Below, piece after piece: positions 36,482-43,932 of a stretch of 64,000 bases of DNA. The notes under the pieces are model-generated. The model was given only the letters and a program-made list of their open reading frames with translations, made no database searches and was not told where the DNA came from. Each line of letters starts with the position of its first letter. Position 1 is the first letter of the stretch. The DNA comes from Bacteroidaceae bacterium (lineage in GTDB: Bacteria; Bacteroidota; Bacteroidia; Bacteroidales; Bacteroidaceae). The stretch lies in NCBI GenBank assembly GCA_017622815.1, contig JAGAQH010000002.1:1-64000 (forward strand), given 5' to 3'. A program made the translations under genes and the position numbers.

Positions 36482-37249
36482 TTACAGGGAATACTTGTAT
36501 TTCAAGCGTGTTAGCACTTGTTTGGTGTTCATGGTAAAGTCGCTTTGCATCATCCAGTTATAGTAACTTGGTTCAACTCTTAATACATCCTTTACCAAGC
36601 GTCCCTTGTGCTTGCCGAAGTTGACTATTTCCTCTCCCTTGGCATTGTATGCGAAACGGCCGGCAAAATCAACGAAGTTGTCCCTGCTGCTGTATTGGGC
36701 CAGGAAGTCGATGTCGTTTTGCAAGTCGTCCGGATAGTGGTCGAGTTGTGCTTCAAGTACCTCAAGTGTTGCCTCGGTGTCCGCAAGGGCGGAATGAGCG
36801 TTCTCGAGGTCTTTGTCGCAATAGAACTTGTAGGCGGCAACAAGTGTCCTGCGTTCCAGTTTGTGATATATGTTCTGTACGTCCACGCGGCGCGGGCTGT
36901 TGAGGTCAATGTTCACTCCCGAGCGTATGAACTCCTCGGCCAGCAGAGGAATGTCAAAACGATTGCTGTTGAAGCCGGCCAGGTCGCATCCGTCGAAAAC
37001 CTTCTTCAGTTCCTCGGCCTTTTCGCGGAATGTGGGGCAGTCCTTTACGTCGGCATCGTATATGCCATGCACGGCACTTGCATCCTCCGGAATGTGTCTT
37101 TCCGGATTCAGCCTTATTGTCATTGACTGGCGGTTGCCGTTGGGCTCAAGGCGTATCAGGCATATTTCCACAATGCGGTCAGTGGCTACATCTACACCTG
37201 TAGTTTCCAGGTCAAAGAAAACTATGGGTTTCTTAAGGTTCAGTTTCAT
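36482..37249 (-). CDS. DnaQ-like 3'-5' exonuclease
   Basis: 255 residues. DEDDh-type exonuclease as in the proofreading subunit epsilon. Exo I is FFDLETTGVD (Asp13, Glu15). Exo II is around GFNSNRFDIPLLAEE. Exo III has HSALADTEAT. A C-terminal module (NFGKHKGRLVKDVLRVEPSY, YNWMMQSDF) resembles DUF3820 and is not part of the catalytic core. The gene sits 7 bp after dnaN, whose product is the clamp such exonucleases often bind, which supports a replication or repair role. Confidence 0.88.
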   Translation of the reverse strand: MKLNLKKPIVFFDLETTGVDVATDRIVEICLIRLEPNGNRQSMTIRLNPERHIPEDASAVHGIYDADVKDCPTFREKAEELKKVFDGCDLAGFNSNRFDIPLLAEEFIRSGVNIDLNSPRRVDVQNIYHKLERRTLVAAYKFYCDKDLENAHSALADTEATLEVLEAQLDHYPDDLQNDIDFLAQYSSRDNFVDFAGRFAYNAKGEEIVNFGKHKGRLVKDVLRVEPSYYNWMMQSDFTMNTKQVLTRLKYKYSL

Positions 37250-37256
37250 GATGTCA

Positions 37257-38381
37257 TCAATCCTCTACGCGCATGGGCATGAGCAGCATGATCAGCTCTT
37301 CGTTTTCCTTCTCCTGTGCAGGACGTACCAATCCCGGGCGGCTGGGGTCGGCGAGTTCAAGGACTACATTCTCAGAATCCAGTATGTTGCATATCTCTAT
37401 CAGGAACTGACATGAGAATCCGATGCTGATGGGGTTGTTGTCGTATTCGCAGGTCAGGAACTCCTCTGCACTTGTGGAATATTCGTTGTCCTGGCCGGTA
37501 AGGTGTATGTTGTTGCAACTCAGTTCCAGTTTCACAAGTCCGCTGCTTTGGTTGCAGCATACACTCACGCGCTTGAGCGCACTGGCAAAGGCCTGGCGGT
37601 CTATTACTGCGTGGTAGGGGTTGCTGGTGGGGATGACGGCATTGTAGTTGGGGTAGTTGCCCTCAATCAGGCGGAAATGCATGACCATGTCTTCTGTTGA
37701 GATGGTTGCGCGGTCATTGGTGTAGACAATGCGTATGTCGTTTTCATCCTTGTTGATTACGCTCTTCAGGATTGTGGCCACCTTCTTGGGAAGGATGAAG
37801 TTGCCTTCAAATCCGGGAGTTATGCCACGCATGATGTTCTTCACCAACTTGCGGCCGTCAGTGCCGGCAAAGATAAGATGGTCGGGCTTGATGTCGAAGT
37901 ATATGCCGTTCATTACCAGGCGAACTTCGTCGTTGGCGGTGGCAAACAATGAACGGTTTATGCCTGAAAGCAGCACTTCGGCAGGAAGGTTCAGCACATT
38001 GCCTTCTGTAACAGGGCGTGGGGCAGGGTAGGGCTCTGCACTCTGTGCCATAATGGTGAACTGGCCGCTTCCGTGTTTTCCGCGAAGTTCAAATGTGTTT
38101 TCGTTCAATTCCAGGGTAATGGGCTGTTCCGGAATTTCACGCAGGCTTTCCATCAATGTCTTGGCAGGTACACAGAACTTGCTGGGGTTGCTGTATTCCA
38201 AGACGGGAAGGTTGGCTATATAGCATTTCTCCGAATCGCTTGCTGTTATCGTCATTTGACCATTGTCTGCCACTTCTATCAGGAAACAGTCCAGGATGGG
38301 CATTGAATTCTTGCTGGCCAGAACCTTGCTGGCACATGCGAGACGGCTATTGAGAGCCGAACTGGATACTTTGAAATTCAT
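37257..38381 (-). CDS. dnaN: DNA polymerase III sliding clamp (beta subunit)
   Basis: 374 residues, the usual length of a three-domain clamp that encircles DNA and tethers polymerase III. The N-terminus MNFKVSSSALNSRLACASKV and the end of domain three (ELADPSRPGLVRPAQ, then LIMLLMPMRVED) match the family. It is the first gene of a six-gene minus-strand operon (dnaN, exonuclease, coaBC, DUF4835, recN, tilS) with its own promoter at 38418-38449. dnaA is not next to it in this window. Confidence 0.96.
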   Translation of the reverse strand: MNFKVSSSALNSRLACASKVLASKNSMPILDCFLIEVADNGQMTITASDSEKCYIANLPVLEYSNPSKFCVPAKTLMESLREIPEQPITLELNENTFELRGKHGSGQFTIMAQSAEPYPAPRPVTEGNVLNLPAEVLLSGINRSLFATANDEVRLVMNGIYFDIKPDHLIFAGTDGRKLVKNIMRGITPGFEGNFILPKKVATILKSVINKDENDIRIVYTNDRATISTEDMVMHFRLIEGNYPNYNAVIPTSNPYHAVIDRQAFASALKRVSVCCNQSSGLVKLELSCNNIHLTGQDNEYSTSAEEFLTCEYDNNPISIGFSCQFLIEICNILDSENVVLELADPSRPGLVRPAQEKENEELIMLLMPMRVED

Positions 38382-38417
38382 ATTATATATTAGGTTATAT
38401 TATTATCGTATTCTCAT

Positions 38418-38449
38418 GCAAATTTACTTGTTTTTATTCATAATGCCAA
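38418..38449 (-). promoter_or_regulatory. dnaN promoter, TTTG-N20-TAAATTTG (minus strand)
   Basis: On the minus strand TTTG (38449-38446) and TAAATTTG (38425-38418) are 20 bases apart. It is back-to-back with the DUF3127 promoter, whose -33 element starts 17 bases away. Confidence 0.8.
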
Positions 38450-38466
38450 AAAAAGGCCATCTATTT

Positions 38467-38498
38467 TTTGTCCATGTAGTTAATTTATACTAACTTTG
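38467..38498 (+). promoter_or_regulatory. DUF3127 gene promoter, TTTG-N20-TAACTTTG
   Basis: TTTG (38467-38470) and TAACTTTG (38491-38498) separated by exactly 20 bases; the start codon is 21 bases downstream. Confidence 0.8.
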
Positions 38499-38519
38499 TA
38501 CAGAATTAAAAGATTGCAT

Positions 38520-38936
38520 ATGGAATTGATAGGAAAAATCATTCAGGTACTCCCGGAACGTAGTGGGACATCTGCCCGTACAGGCAGTGAGTGGCGCATG
38601 GGTTCTTACGTATTAGAGACAACGACAGACCGCTTTCCCCGCAAGATGATGTTTGAGGTCTTCGGCTCAGACAAGATACAGCAGTTCAACATTCAGGTTG
38701 GCGAAATGGTTCGTGTCAGCTTCGACATTGATGCGCGTGAATATCAGGGACGTTGGTATAACAGTATCCGTGCATGGAACGTTGACCGCAACCTTGCAGA
38801 CCCCATGGCACAGATGCCTATGGGCGCACCGGATACGACACCCTTTGCCGCTCCTTCTGCCGCACCTATGCCAACGGCAGCACCTCAAGAAGCTGCTCCG
38901 TTCACATCAACTGGTGCAGAGGACCTGCCTTTCTAA
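38520..38936 (+). CDS. DUF3127 protein (probable OB-fold, DNA-binding)
   Basis: 138 residues from the ATG at 38520; an in-frame upstream start at 38496 is rejected because it falls inside the promoter. Residues 1-95 match DUF3127 (MELIGKIIQVLPERSGTS, ETTTDRFPRKMMFEVFG, GEMVRVSFDIDAREYQGRWY), a five-strand OB-like layout similar to single-stranded-DNA-binding proteins. The tail is Pro/Ala/Met-rich and ends in TGAEDLPF, which is the same acidic DDxPF-like tip used by SSB to recruit partners. An SSB-like role is inference. A terminator follows. Confidence 0.85.
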   Translation: MELIGKIIQVLPERSGTSARTGSEWRMGSYVLETTTDRFPRKMMFEVFGSDKIQQFNIQVGEMVRVSFDIDAREYQGRWYNSIRAWNVDRNLADPMAQMPMGAPDTTPFAAPSAAPMPTAAPQEAAPFTSTGAEDLPF

Positions 38937-38975
38937 GCAAACTGGCAGACAATTTCATCCGACATTGATTTTTAC

Positions 38976-39008
38976 GAGCATTCATTCCGCAGAATGAATG
39001 CTCTTTTT
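38976..39008 (+). terminator. Terminator after DUF3127 gene
   Basis: GAGCATTCATT (38976-38986) and AATGAATGCTC (38993-39003) pair perfectly around six bases, followed by TTTTTCT. Confidence 0.9.
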
Positions 39009-39230
39009 CTTGCACAAGACAGAGTCATATAACGATATATAGATATGTCTGGGTAGGAAAAATTACGACATCACAGCCCTTGCCTGCATTTCCTATGCAT
39101 TTCCTATGCCGTAGATATTGGCCTTATACTTCAGTGTATGGATGTCGTTTACTAAGTGCTTGTGTATCAGTTGTTCTTATTCCTTTTGAAGCATAATTTC
39201 ATCTATGGCGATGTCGCACTTTTGTTCTCC

Positions 39231-39305
39231 GGGAGAACAAGGGCGTGTCCTCCTTGGTGACAAGGGCGTGTCGTCGGGAGGACAAGGGGCTGTTGTCGGG
39301 AGGAT
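39231..39305. repeat. G-rich tandem repeat of about 22 bp
   Basis: Units of the type GGGAGGACAAGGGCGTGTC repeat about three and a half times with variations. The part at 39237-39252 is identical to the left arm and loop start of the helicase terminator at 21082. Confidence 0.75.
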
Positions 39306-39674
39306 ATTCATAAACCGTCATTGCAACTTGTTTCCAGCATCCAGTAAACGGCCTTTTGGTATGCGTACAACAATCAAAAAGTTTTTACACAATTAGTATT
39401 GATTATTGTGAATAAGGTCGCATCCCGAAAGGGGATACCGCCAGCATTCATGATATATACGGGCAGTATTTACCAGGCAACTTGCGTAGTTTGTCCCAAT
39501 CCTTCTTTCCTTTATATATATAATGCTTCTTGCTTTCTTGCTACATAACACAATGGCTATCGTTGCAAATTCTGCCGTAAAAGATACTACATTAATTCCT
39601 GATCCCCAGACAGGCTTGAAGAATTATGCATATTGTTCAGCACTGAATTCGCCAGAAACCATTTGTGGGAATAT

Positions 39675-39706
39675 AAAAAAGGGACCTGTCCAAGCGAACA
39701 GGTCCC
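39675..39706 (-). terminator. Minus-strand terminator at the left edge of the element
   Basis: On the minus strand GGGACCTGT and ACAGGTCCC pair perfectly around an eight-base loop and are followed by six T's. It follows a short minus-strand reading that ends at 39738 (…PLAAAQAAVEE, stop TAA) with an in-frame TAA just upstream of it, so no complete gene ends here. It may be a leftover of the gene that once occupied this site. Confidence 0.75.
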
Positions 39707-39755
39707 TATGCTTAATATGTCAGAGTATTCGGATTACTCTTCTACAGCAGCCTGG

Positions 39756-39793
39756 GCGGCGGCTAACGGGAACTGATTATCAGCACTTTACGG
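39756..39793. other. att-like site, left copy
   Basis: 38 bases that align without gaps to 63248-63285. Shared blocks are GCGGCGGCTAAC and CTGATTATCA, the latter close to palindromic. A terminator-type hairpin lies outside each copy. Such paired sites with an integrase gene at one end suggest recombination sites, but the crossover point is not defined. Confidence 0.55.
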
Positions 39794-40448
39794 CGAATCT
39801 GGGAAACATTTGGGAAACATTATGAGCATGTACTGCACATTCTGCACCCGATTTCCTCAAAATATCCGACCATTTTTGCCACTTCGACTACTTTTCGATA
39901 TTTTAATTGTTAAACACTATTGTTAGAACACACATTGCATTACGACTATACAGCACGTTCTGCAAATTTTGCTCGCAAAATTAATAATTTCTCATGACAT
40001 TACGTTTGTTTTGCACGTTTTTCTTGCAGAACGTGTCTGTTTTTAATATAAATTAAGGCAATAACCACATCCAGTCACCAAATACTTGTTTCAACTAAAA
40101 GAAAAATGGATGGAATTCAATGCCATAAGTTTAGGTTTAAGTTTAGATGTTCTTATATATAATAAGGTGTAGTAAACCTAAATCAGGATAGAAGAAGGTT
40201 TAATCTTTAAGTTTAGAAGTGCATGTATATATACATGAGTAAACGTAAACCTAAACTTTACCAAATGAAACGACTTGATGTTTCCCAAAAATCACATTTT
40301 TCTTTTTACTGAAAATGAACCGATTTATTCTCTCCCCTTCTCATTCCACTTTCCTTTTAACTGAAAAAACTCTCTTAATATCTGCCGTTTCTGCTTTCGT
40401 GAGTCGATGAAATTAGGTTGCAAAGGTAACTGTTGCTCCTTCATCTAC
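39756..40448. repeat. Element left-end repeat, copy 1 (about 700 bp, diverged)
   Basis: The stretch aligns in patches with 63248-64000. The best block is 40381-40448, identical to 63933-64000 except for three bases. It is noncoding. It carries AAGTTTAGGTTTA (40127-40139) with an exact inverted partner at 40246-40258, another TTTAAGTTTAGAA, and the 16-bp palindrome CATGTATATATACATG (40222-40237). TACCTTTG on the minus strand at 40438-40431 is a possible -7 box. A left-end function such as binding of integrase or accessory factors is inferred. Confidence 0.75.
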
Positions 40449-40716
40449 CCAAGGTGTACCATAGGTATGACTCGAAATCTCCACACCATGCGGGTTGTAT
40501 TTGGAGCCATAACCTTGTGCAGATGGTCACAACACCTTGTGAAGCAACATAATTTCTAATCACTCCCGAAAGTACAGATAGCAGAACGTAGAACTAAGGC
40601 AATAGATACCCCTCCCTATTTACTCCCGTTCTGCTGATTGCCACGCCACATTTCGCAACGTAGTGACGCCTTACGAAAGGGTCTCTTGGATGATGCCCAT
40701 GATGCGGTGGACTGCC
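40449..40716. other. Noncoding stretch downstream of the response regulator
   Basis: About 270 bases between the left-end repeat and the response regulator stop. I see no gene, terminator or repeat in it. Confidence 0.5.
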
Positions 40717-41400
40717 TTATTCCTTATTCACTTCCAAGATATACCCACGTTTCTTTAGTGAAACGATGGAGATGGAAGTGTCAGGGGCGAGCATCTTGCG
40801 GATATAAGTTATCTGAACGTTGAGGGCGAGGGAGTTGGCATAACTGTCGTTCCCCCAAACATGTTCCAACAGATATGAACGCTCTACGGTCTGGCCGATA
40901 TGCTGGGCTAAGATGTTAAAAATCTCCGATTGGCGGGCAGAGAGATGCAGCACCGTTCCGGCATATTCAATCGTTGAAAGATTGCTGTCAAAGACAGTCT
41001 GGCCGATGGTGATACGTGATGGAAGTGTGGGTTGACGGTGTTCGAATCGTTCTTTAATCTTTGCGATGAGTTCTTCGGGATAGAACGGCTTGGGGATGTA
41101 GTCATTGCCTTTCAGGTCGAACCCTTTCAGGCGGTCGGCCTTTTCCGTCCGGTCGGTAAGGAAGAAGATAAGCACGTCACGGTCTTGCTCACGTATCTTT
41201 TGCGCCAACTCGAAACCGTTCATCAACGGCATGTTGATGTCGAGTAGCACCAAGTCGGGACAACTGGTAGCGTACATTTCCCATCCCGCACGCCCATTCT
41301 CGGCATACTCCACTTCGTAGCCCTCCACCTCTAAGAACTTCCTTAGCAATTCTGAGTTCTGGCGGTCATCGTCAACGAGTAATATCTTTATCTTTTCCAT
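40717..41400 (-). CDS. OmpR-family response regulator
   Basis: 227 residues. The receiver domain has DDD (10-12), phospho-acceptor Asp54 in LVLLDINMPLMNG, the Thr in FFLTDR and the Lys in YIPKPF. The C-terminal winged helix runs from about 130 (TIGQTVFDSNLSTIEYAG) to YIRKMLAPDTSISIV and RGYILEV. It resembles RprY-type regulators of Bacteroides. The 3' partner gene, the histidine kinase, overlaps it by 29 bp, so the kinase is first in the transcript and this gene second. The GLPGLI/barrel genes on the other side of the kinase, divergently transcribed, are likely targets. Confidence 0.92.
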   Translation of the reverse strand: MEKIKILLVDDDRQNSELLRKFLEVEGYEVEYAENGRAGWEMYATSCPDLVLLDINMPLMNGFELAQKIREQDRDVLIFFLTDRTEKADRLKGFDLKGNDYIPKPFYPEELIAKIKERFEHRQPTLPSRITIGQTVFDSNLSTIEYAGTVLHLSARQSEIFNILAQHIGQTVERSYLLEHVWGNDSYANSLALNVQITYIRKMLAPDTSISIVSLKKRGYILEVNKE

Positions 41401-42883
41401 CCGTCTGCGGTATTAAAATGGTGAATGTCGTACCCTCGCCCTCCGTGCTGTCAAGGCTGATGCTGCCACCGTGTGCCTCCACCAGCAACTTCACATAACT
41501 CAATCCAAGTCCAATGCCGGGGATTGCCTTGTCCTTTGCCGACTCGCTACGGTAGAACTTATCAAATACATACCGCTGGTCGGCCTTTGCGATACCGATG
41601 CCATTGTCCGCCACGCAGATTTGCACCATCCCGTCCTCACGCATCCGATAGTCCATCCTAATGGTCACGGCCTCACGGGAGTACTTGATGGCATTCTCCA
41701 GCAGGTTGCAGACGATGTTTGCCAGGTGCATACGGTCGGCCAGTATCTCCAAATCGTCCTTGGCCACGATTTCCATCCTCACCTCCTTGTCCGACGGAAT
41801 ATTCTGCTTGCCGATACATTCCTCCATCAGCTCACGCAGAGAGAAGTCGGACTTCACTAATGGTATTTCAGTAGCGTCGCTCAGTGTGATATCCCTCAGT
41901 TTCGAGAAATACGAAGTCAGGTTGTCCAACTCGTTATACGAACTGCTGAGTATCTTCTGCTTGCTCTCCACGTCCTGCATCATCCGCTCATTGCCCATAA
42001 ACGACACGCACATTTTAAGCGTCGATATAGGCCGTTTCAGTTCATGAATCATCGTGTGTAGGAATTCCTGCCTAATGGTCTCGATGTGCCTTTGCTTGCG
42101 GATGGTCAGTATCTGATAAACCAGGCAGAAGATAAGGAAGAACGAGAGCAATATGGTTATCAGCAACGTATAAGCCATCTTGCGGATGACGGGTGAAATA
42201 CAGATGGCTGTTGTCACCACCACCTCTTGTCCCTCGAAGATGTCGTAAGGATAAGACACTTGCATTACGGGTTGCCAAATGGATCCCTTTGTTTGCATGG
42301 ACGGTTGCCAGATCATCGTGTCGGCTTTCGTGGTTGTAACGCTTTGAGCAGCTATATCTCGTGACCGCAGGATGCTGTCGAGCAGTTCTTTTTGGAATGG
42401 ATGCTGATGGTCAACGGTGAAGCGATTGAGGGCTTCAACCAACTGGCTTGTTCCCATGTCTTCGTGGCCTTTGCTGTCACAAGTAAAAGCAAAGTATTCC
42501 AAGCCTTTGGGCAGTTCCGCAGGAATACTATCATGGAGGCTGGCTATATAATCCAACAGATAGGTATGAGCATCTGTTCCCTTGGGAACGTATTGTAGTG
42601 TATCAAGTGCAAACACTTCATACCGCCATGTCTCAACAACATTATCCCCCTTTATTTCGCTTGTTTTCCTTAAACGGTTACCGTAGAACCTCGGGGGATG
42701 TGGCAATGTATTCCTAATGGCCATTTCCTCTTCAGCACAGGCAATAATCGTACAGTACAGTTCGCTTTTGTATTCTTCAAGCGATAGTTGATAACGGCTA
42801 TACAGCCAGTAGCCTTGCACGATGCTGTAGGCTACGATGGCACAGATGGTCAGGCCATATATGAACTTAAATCTACTTTCCAT
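41372..42883 (-). CDS. Sensor histidine kinase (RprX-like)
   Basis: 503 residues from the ATG at 42883 (MESRFKFIYGL); an in-frame ATG five codons earlier overlaps a possible -7 box (TACTTTTG, 42895-42888). Membrane helices at ~7-27 (YGLTICAIVAYSIVQGYWLY) and ~235-258 (LLITILLSFFLIFCLVYQIL) flank a periplasmic sensor domain of about 200 residues. The H box is LHTMIHELKRPIS, the N box LLENAIKYSREA, G1 DNGIGI and G2 GIGLGLSYVK. It autophosphorylates on that His and passes phosphate to the regulator gene it overlaps. The signal is unknown. Confidence 0.92.
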   Translation of the reverse strand: MESRFKFIYGLTICAIVAYSIVQGYWLYSRYQLSLEEYKSELYCTIIACAEEEMAIRNTLPHPPRFYGNRLRKTSEIKGDNVVETWRYEVFALDTLQYVPKGTDAHTYLLDYIASLHDSIPAELPKGLEYFAFTCDSKGHEDMGTSQLVEALNRFTVDHQHPFQKELLDSILRSRDIAAQSVTTTKADTMIWQPSMQTKGSIWQPVMQVSYPYDIFEGQEVVVTTAICISPVIRKMAYTLLITILLSFFLIFCLVYQILTIRKQRHIETIRQEFLHTMIHELKRPISTLKMCVSFMGNERMMQDVESKQKILSSSYNELDNLTSYFSKLRDITLSDATEIPLVKSDFSLRELMEECIGKQNIPSDKEVRMEIVAKDDLEILADRMHLANIVCNLLENAIKYSREAVTIRMDYRMREDGMVQICVADNGIGIAKADQRYVFDKFYRSESAKDKAIPGIGLGLSYVKLLVEAHGGSISLDSTEGEGTTFTILIPQTDGKDKDITR

Positions 42884-42991
42884 GCTGCAAAAGTACATAT
42901 TTATTATGAACCCGCGCCCGAAAGAATCCGAAAAATGCCAAACAGTAATAATTCAGTAATAATTATTTTCTTTTACGGGGTATAATAGCCA

Positions 42992-42999
42992 TATCTTTG
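42992..42999 (+). promoter_or_regulatory. -7 box TATCTTTG before GLPGLI gene
   Basis: TATCTTTG lies 30 bases before the ATG at 43030, in the 146-base divergent spacer to the histidine kinase. No exact TTTG lies 20 bases upstream, which fits a promoter that needs an activator; that is inference. Confidence 0.55.
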
Positions 43000-43029
43000 C
43001 ACCCGATTTCACATCAAAACGTAAATAAA

Positions 43030-43926
43030 ATGAAGAAAAGAGTATTATTTATCGCCCTCGCCTCTGCCCTTGTCAGCACAATGATGGCACAAGAAGTAGA
43101 GCACAGGAAGGAAGTGTATGTAATCAAGGCAGGCAAAGCCTCAGGAATTAACACTGCTACACCCGTTGAGCAGAAAGAAATCGGCAAGGCAGTGATGGAG
43201 TTTATGTATGACTACAAGTACTTAACTGACACAACCGATGTGAGTCAGACAGAGACTGACCGAATGACACTGCAAGTGACTTATGGTATGTCGAAGTTCA
43301 CGAGTTTCCGAGCCATGCAGATTGATTCACTTATTCGCGTCTCAACAGCTGAACAAATCCGGGCTAACCCAGACAGTTACATAGGCGGCGAGACGTTTAG
43401 CATCTTCAAGAACTATCCGCAGGGGCGCTTCACCGTCATCGACAAGGTTTCCACGGACTGGTTCTTATACGAAGAGGACATTCCCACGCAGGAATGGACG
43501 CTGACCGACGAGACATGTGAGATATTGGGCTATGAATGCAAGAGTGCCGTGTGTGACTTCCGTGGTCGACGGTGGACGGCATTTTATACTGACTCAGTTC
43601 CCGTTGCCGATGGACCGTGGAAGTTTGGTGGCCTACCGGGGTTCATCATGCAGGTCTATGACGAGGGGCATCAGTATGAGTTTACCTGTGTGGGCATAAA
43701 CTCCAAGGCCGACCGAGCCATCACCATACCCGAAGTGCCGTTCAACAAAACCACTCGCCCAAAATTCTATGCCACCAAGTTAAGGTTTGACACCGATCCC
43801 TTCGCATATATGATGAACGTAGATGGTGTCAACGTGCAAGTGAAGGGTGCCGACGGCCAGCCTCGCACTGACATCACTCAACCACGAACCTTGCAATACG
43901 ACTACATCGAACGCGACTGGAAGTAA
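43030..43926 (+). CDS. GLPGLI-family protein, secreted
   Basis: 298 residues from the ATG at 43030; an upstream TTG reading overlaps the -7 box. Signal peptide KKRVLFIALASALVSTMMAQ. The family signature appears as KFGGLPGFIMQVYD (about 200-213), a GLPGFI variant of GLPGLI. The region before it (YECKSAVCDFRGRRWTAFYT) is also typical. GLPGLI proteins of Bacteroidetes have no proven role but are usually encoded beside a TonB-type barrel, as here (the next gene starts 6 bp after its stop). Confidence 0.88.
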   Translation: MKKRVLFIALASALVSTMMAQEVEHRKEVYVIKAGKASGINTATPVEQKEIGKAVMEFMYDYKYLTDTTDVSQTETDRMTLQVTYGMSKFTSFRAMQIDSLIRVSTAEQIRANPDSYIGGETFSIFKNYPQGRFTVIDKVSTDWFLYEEDIPTQEWTLTDETCEILGYECKSAVCDFRGRRWTAFYTDSVPVADGPWKFGGLPGFIMQVYDEGHQYEFTCVGINSKADRAITIPEVPFNKTTRPKFYATKLRFDTDPFAYMMNVDGVNVQVKGADGQPRTDITQPRTLQYDYIERDWK

Positions 43927-43932
43927 TATCTG

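Larger units (their letters stand above)
39009..39755. other. Noncoding spacer left of the accessory element
   Basis: About 750 bases without a credible gene. It contains a G-rich tandem repeat at 39231-39305 and a minus-strand terminator at 39675-39706. Short readings here lack any family character. Confidence 0.6.

Noticed and set aside
39700-39793. tmRNA tag-like segment because of the LAA ending
   Set aside because: No tRNA-like domain or pseudoknot sequence is visible around either copy.
39523-39825. 100-codon plus-strand reading across 39523-39825
   Set aside because: It runs through the minus-strand terminator and the att-like site, and the sequence has no family character.
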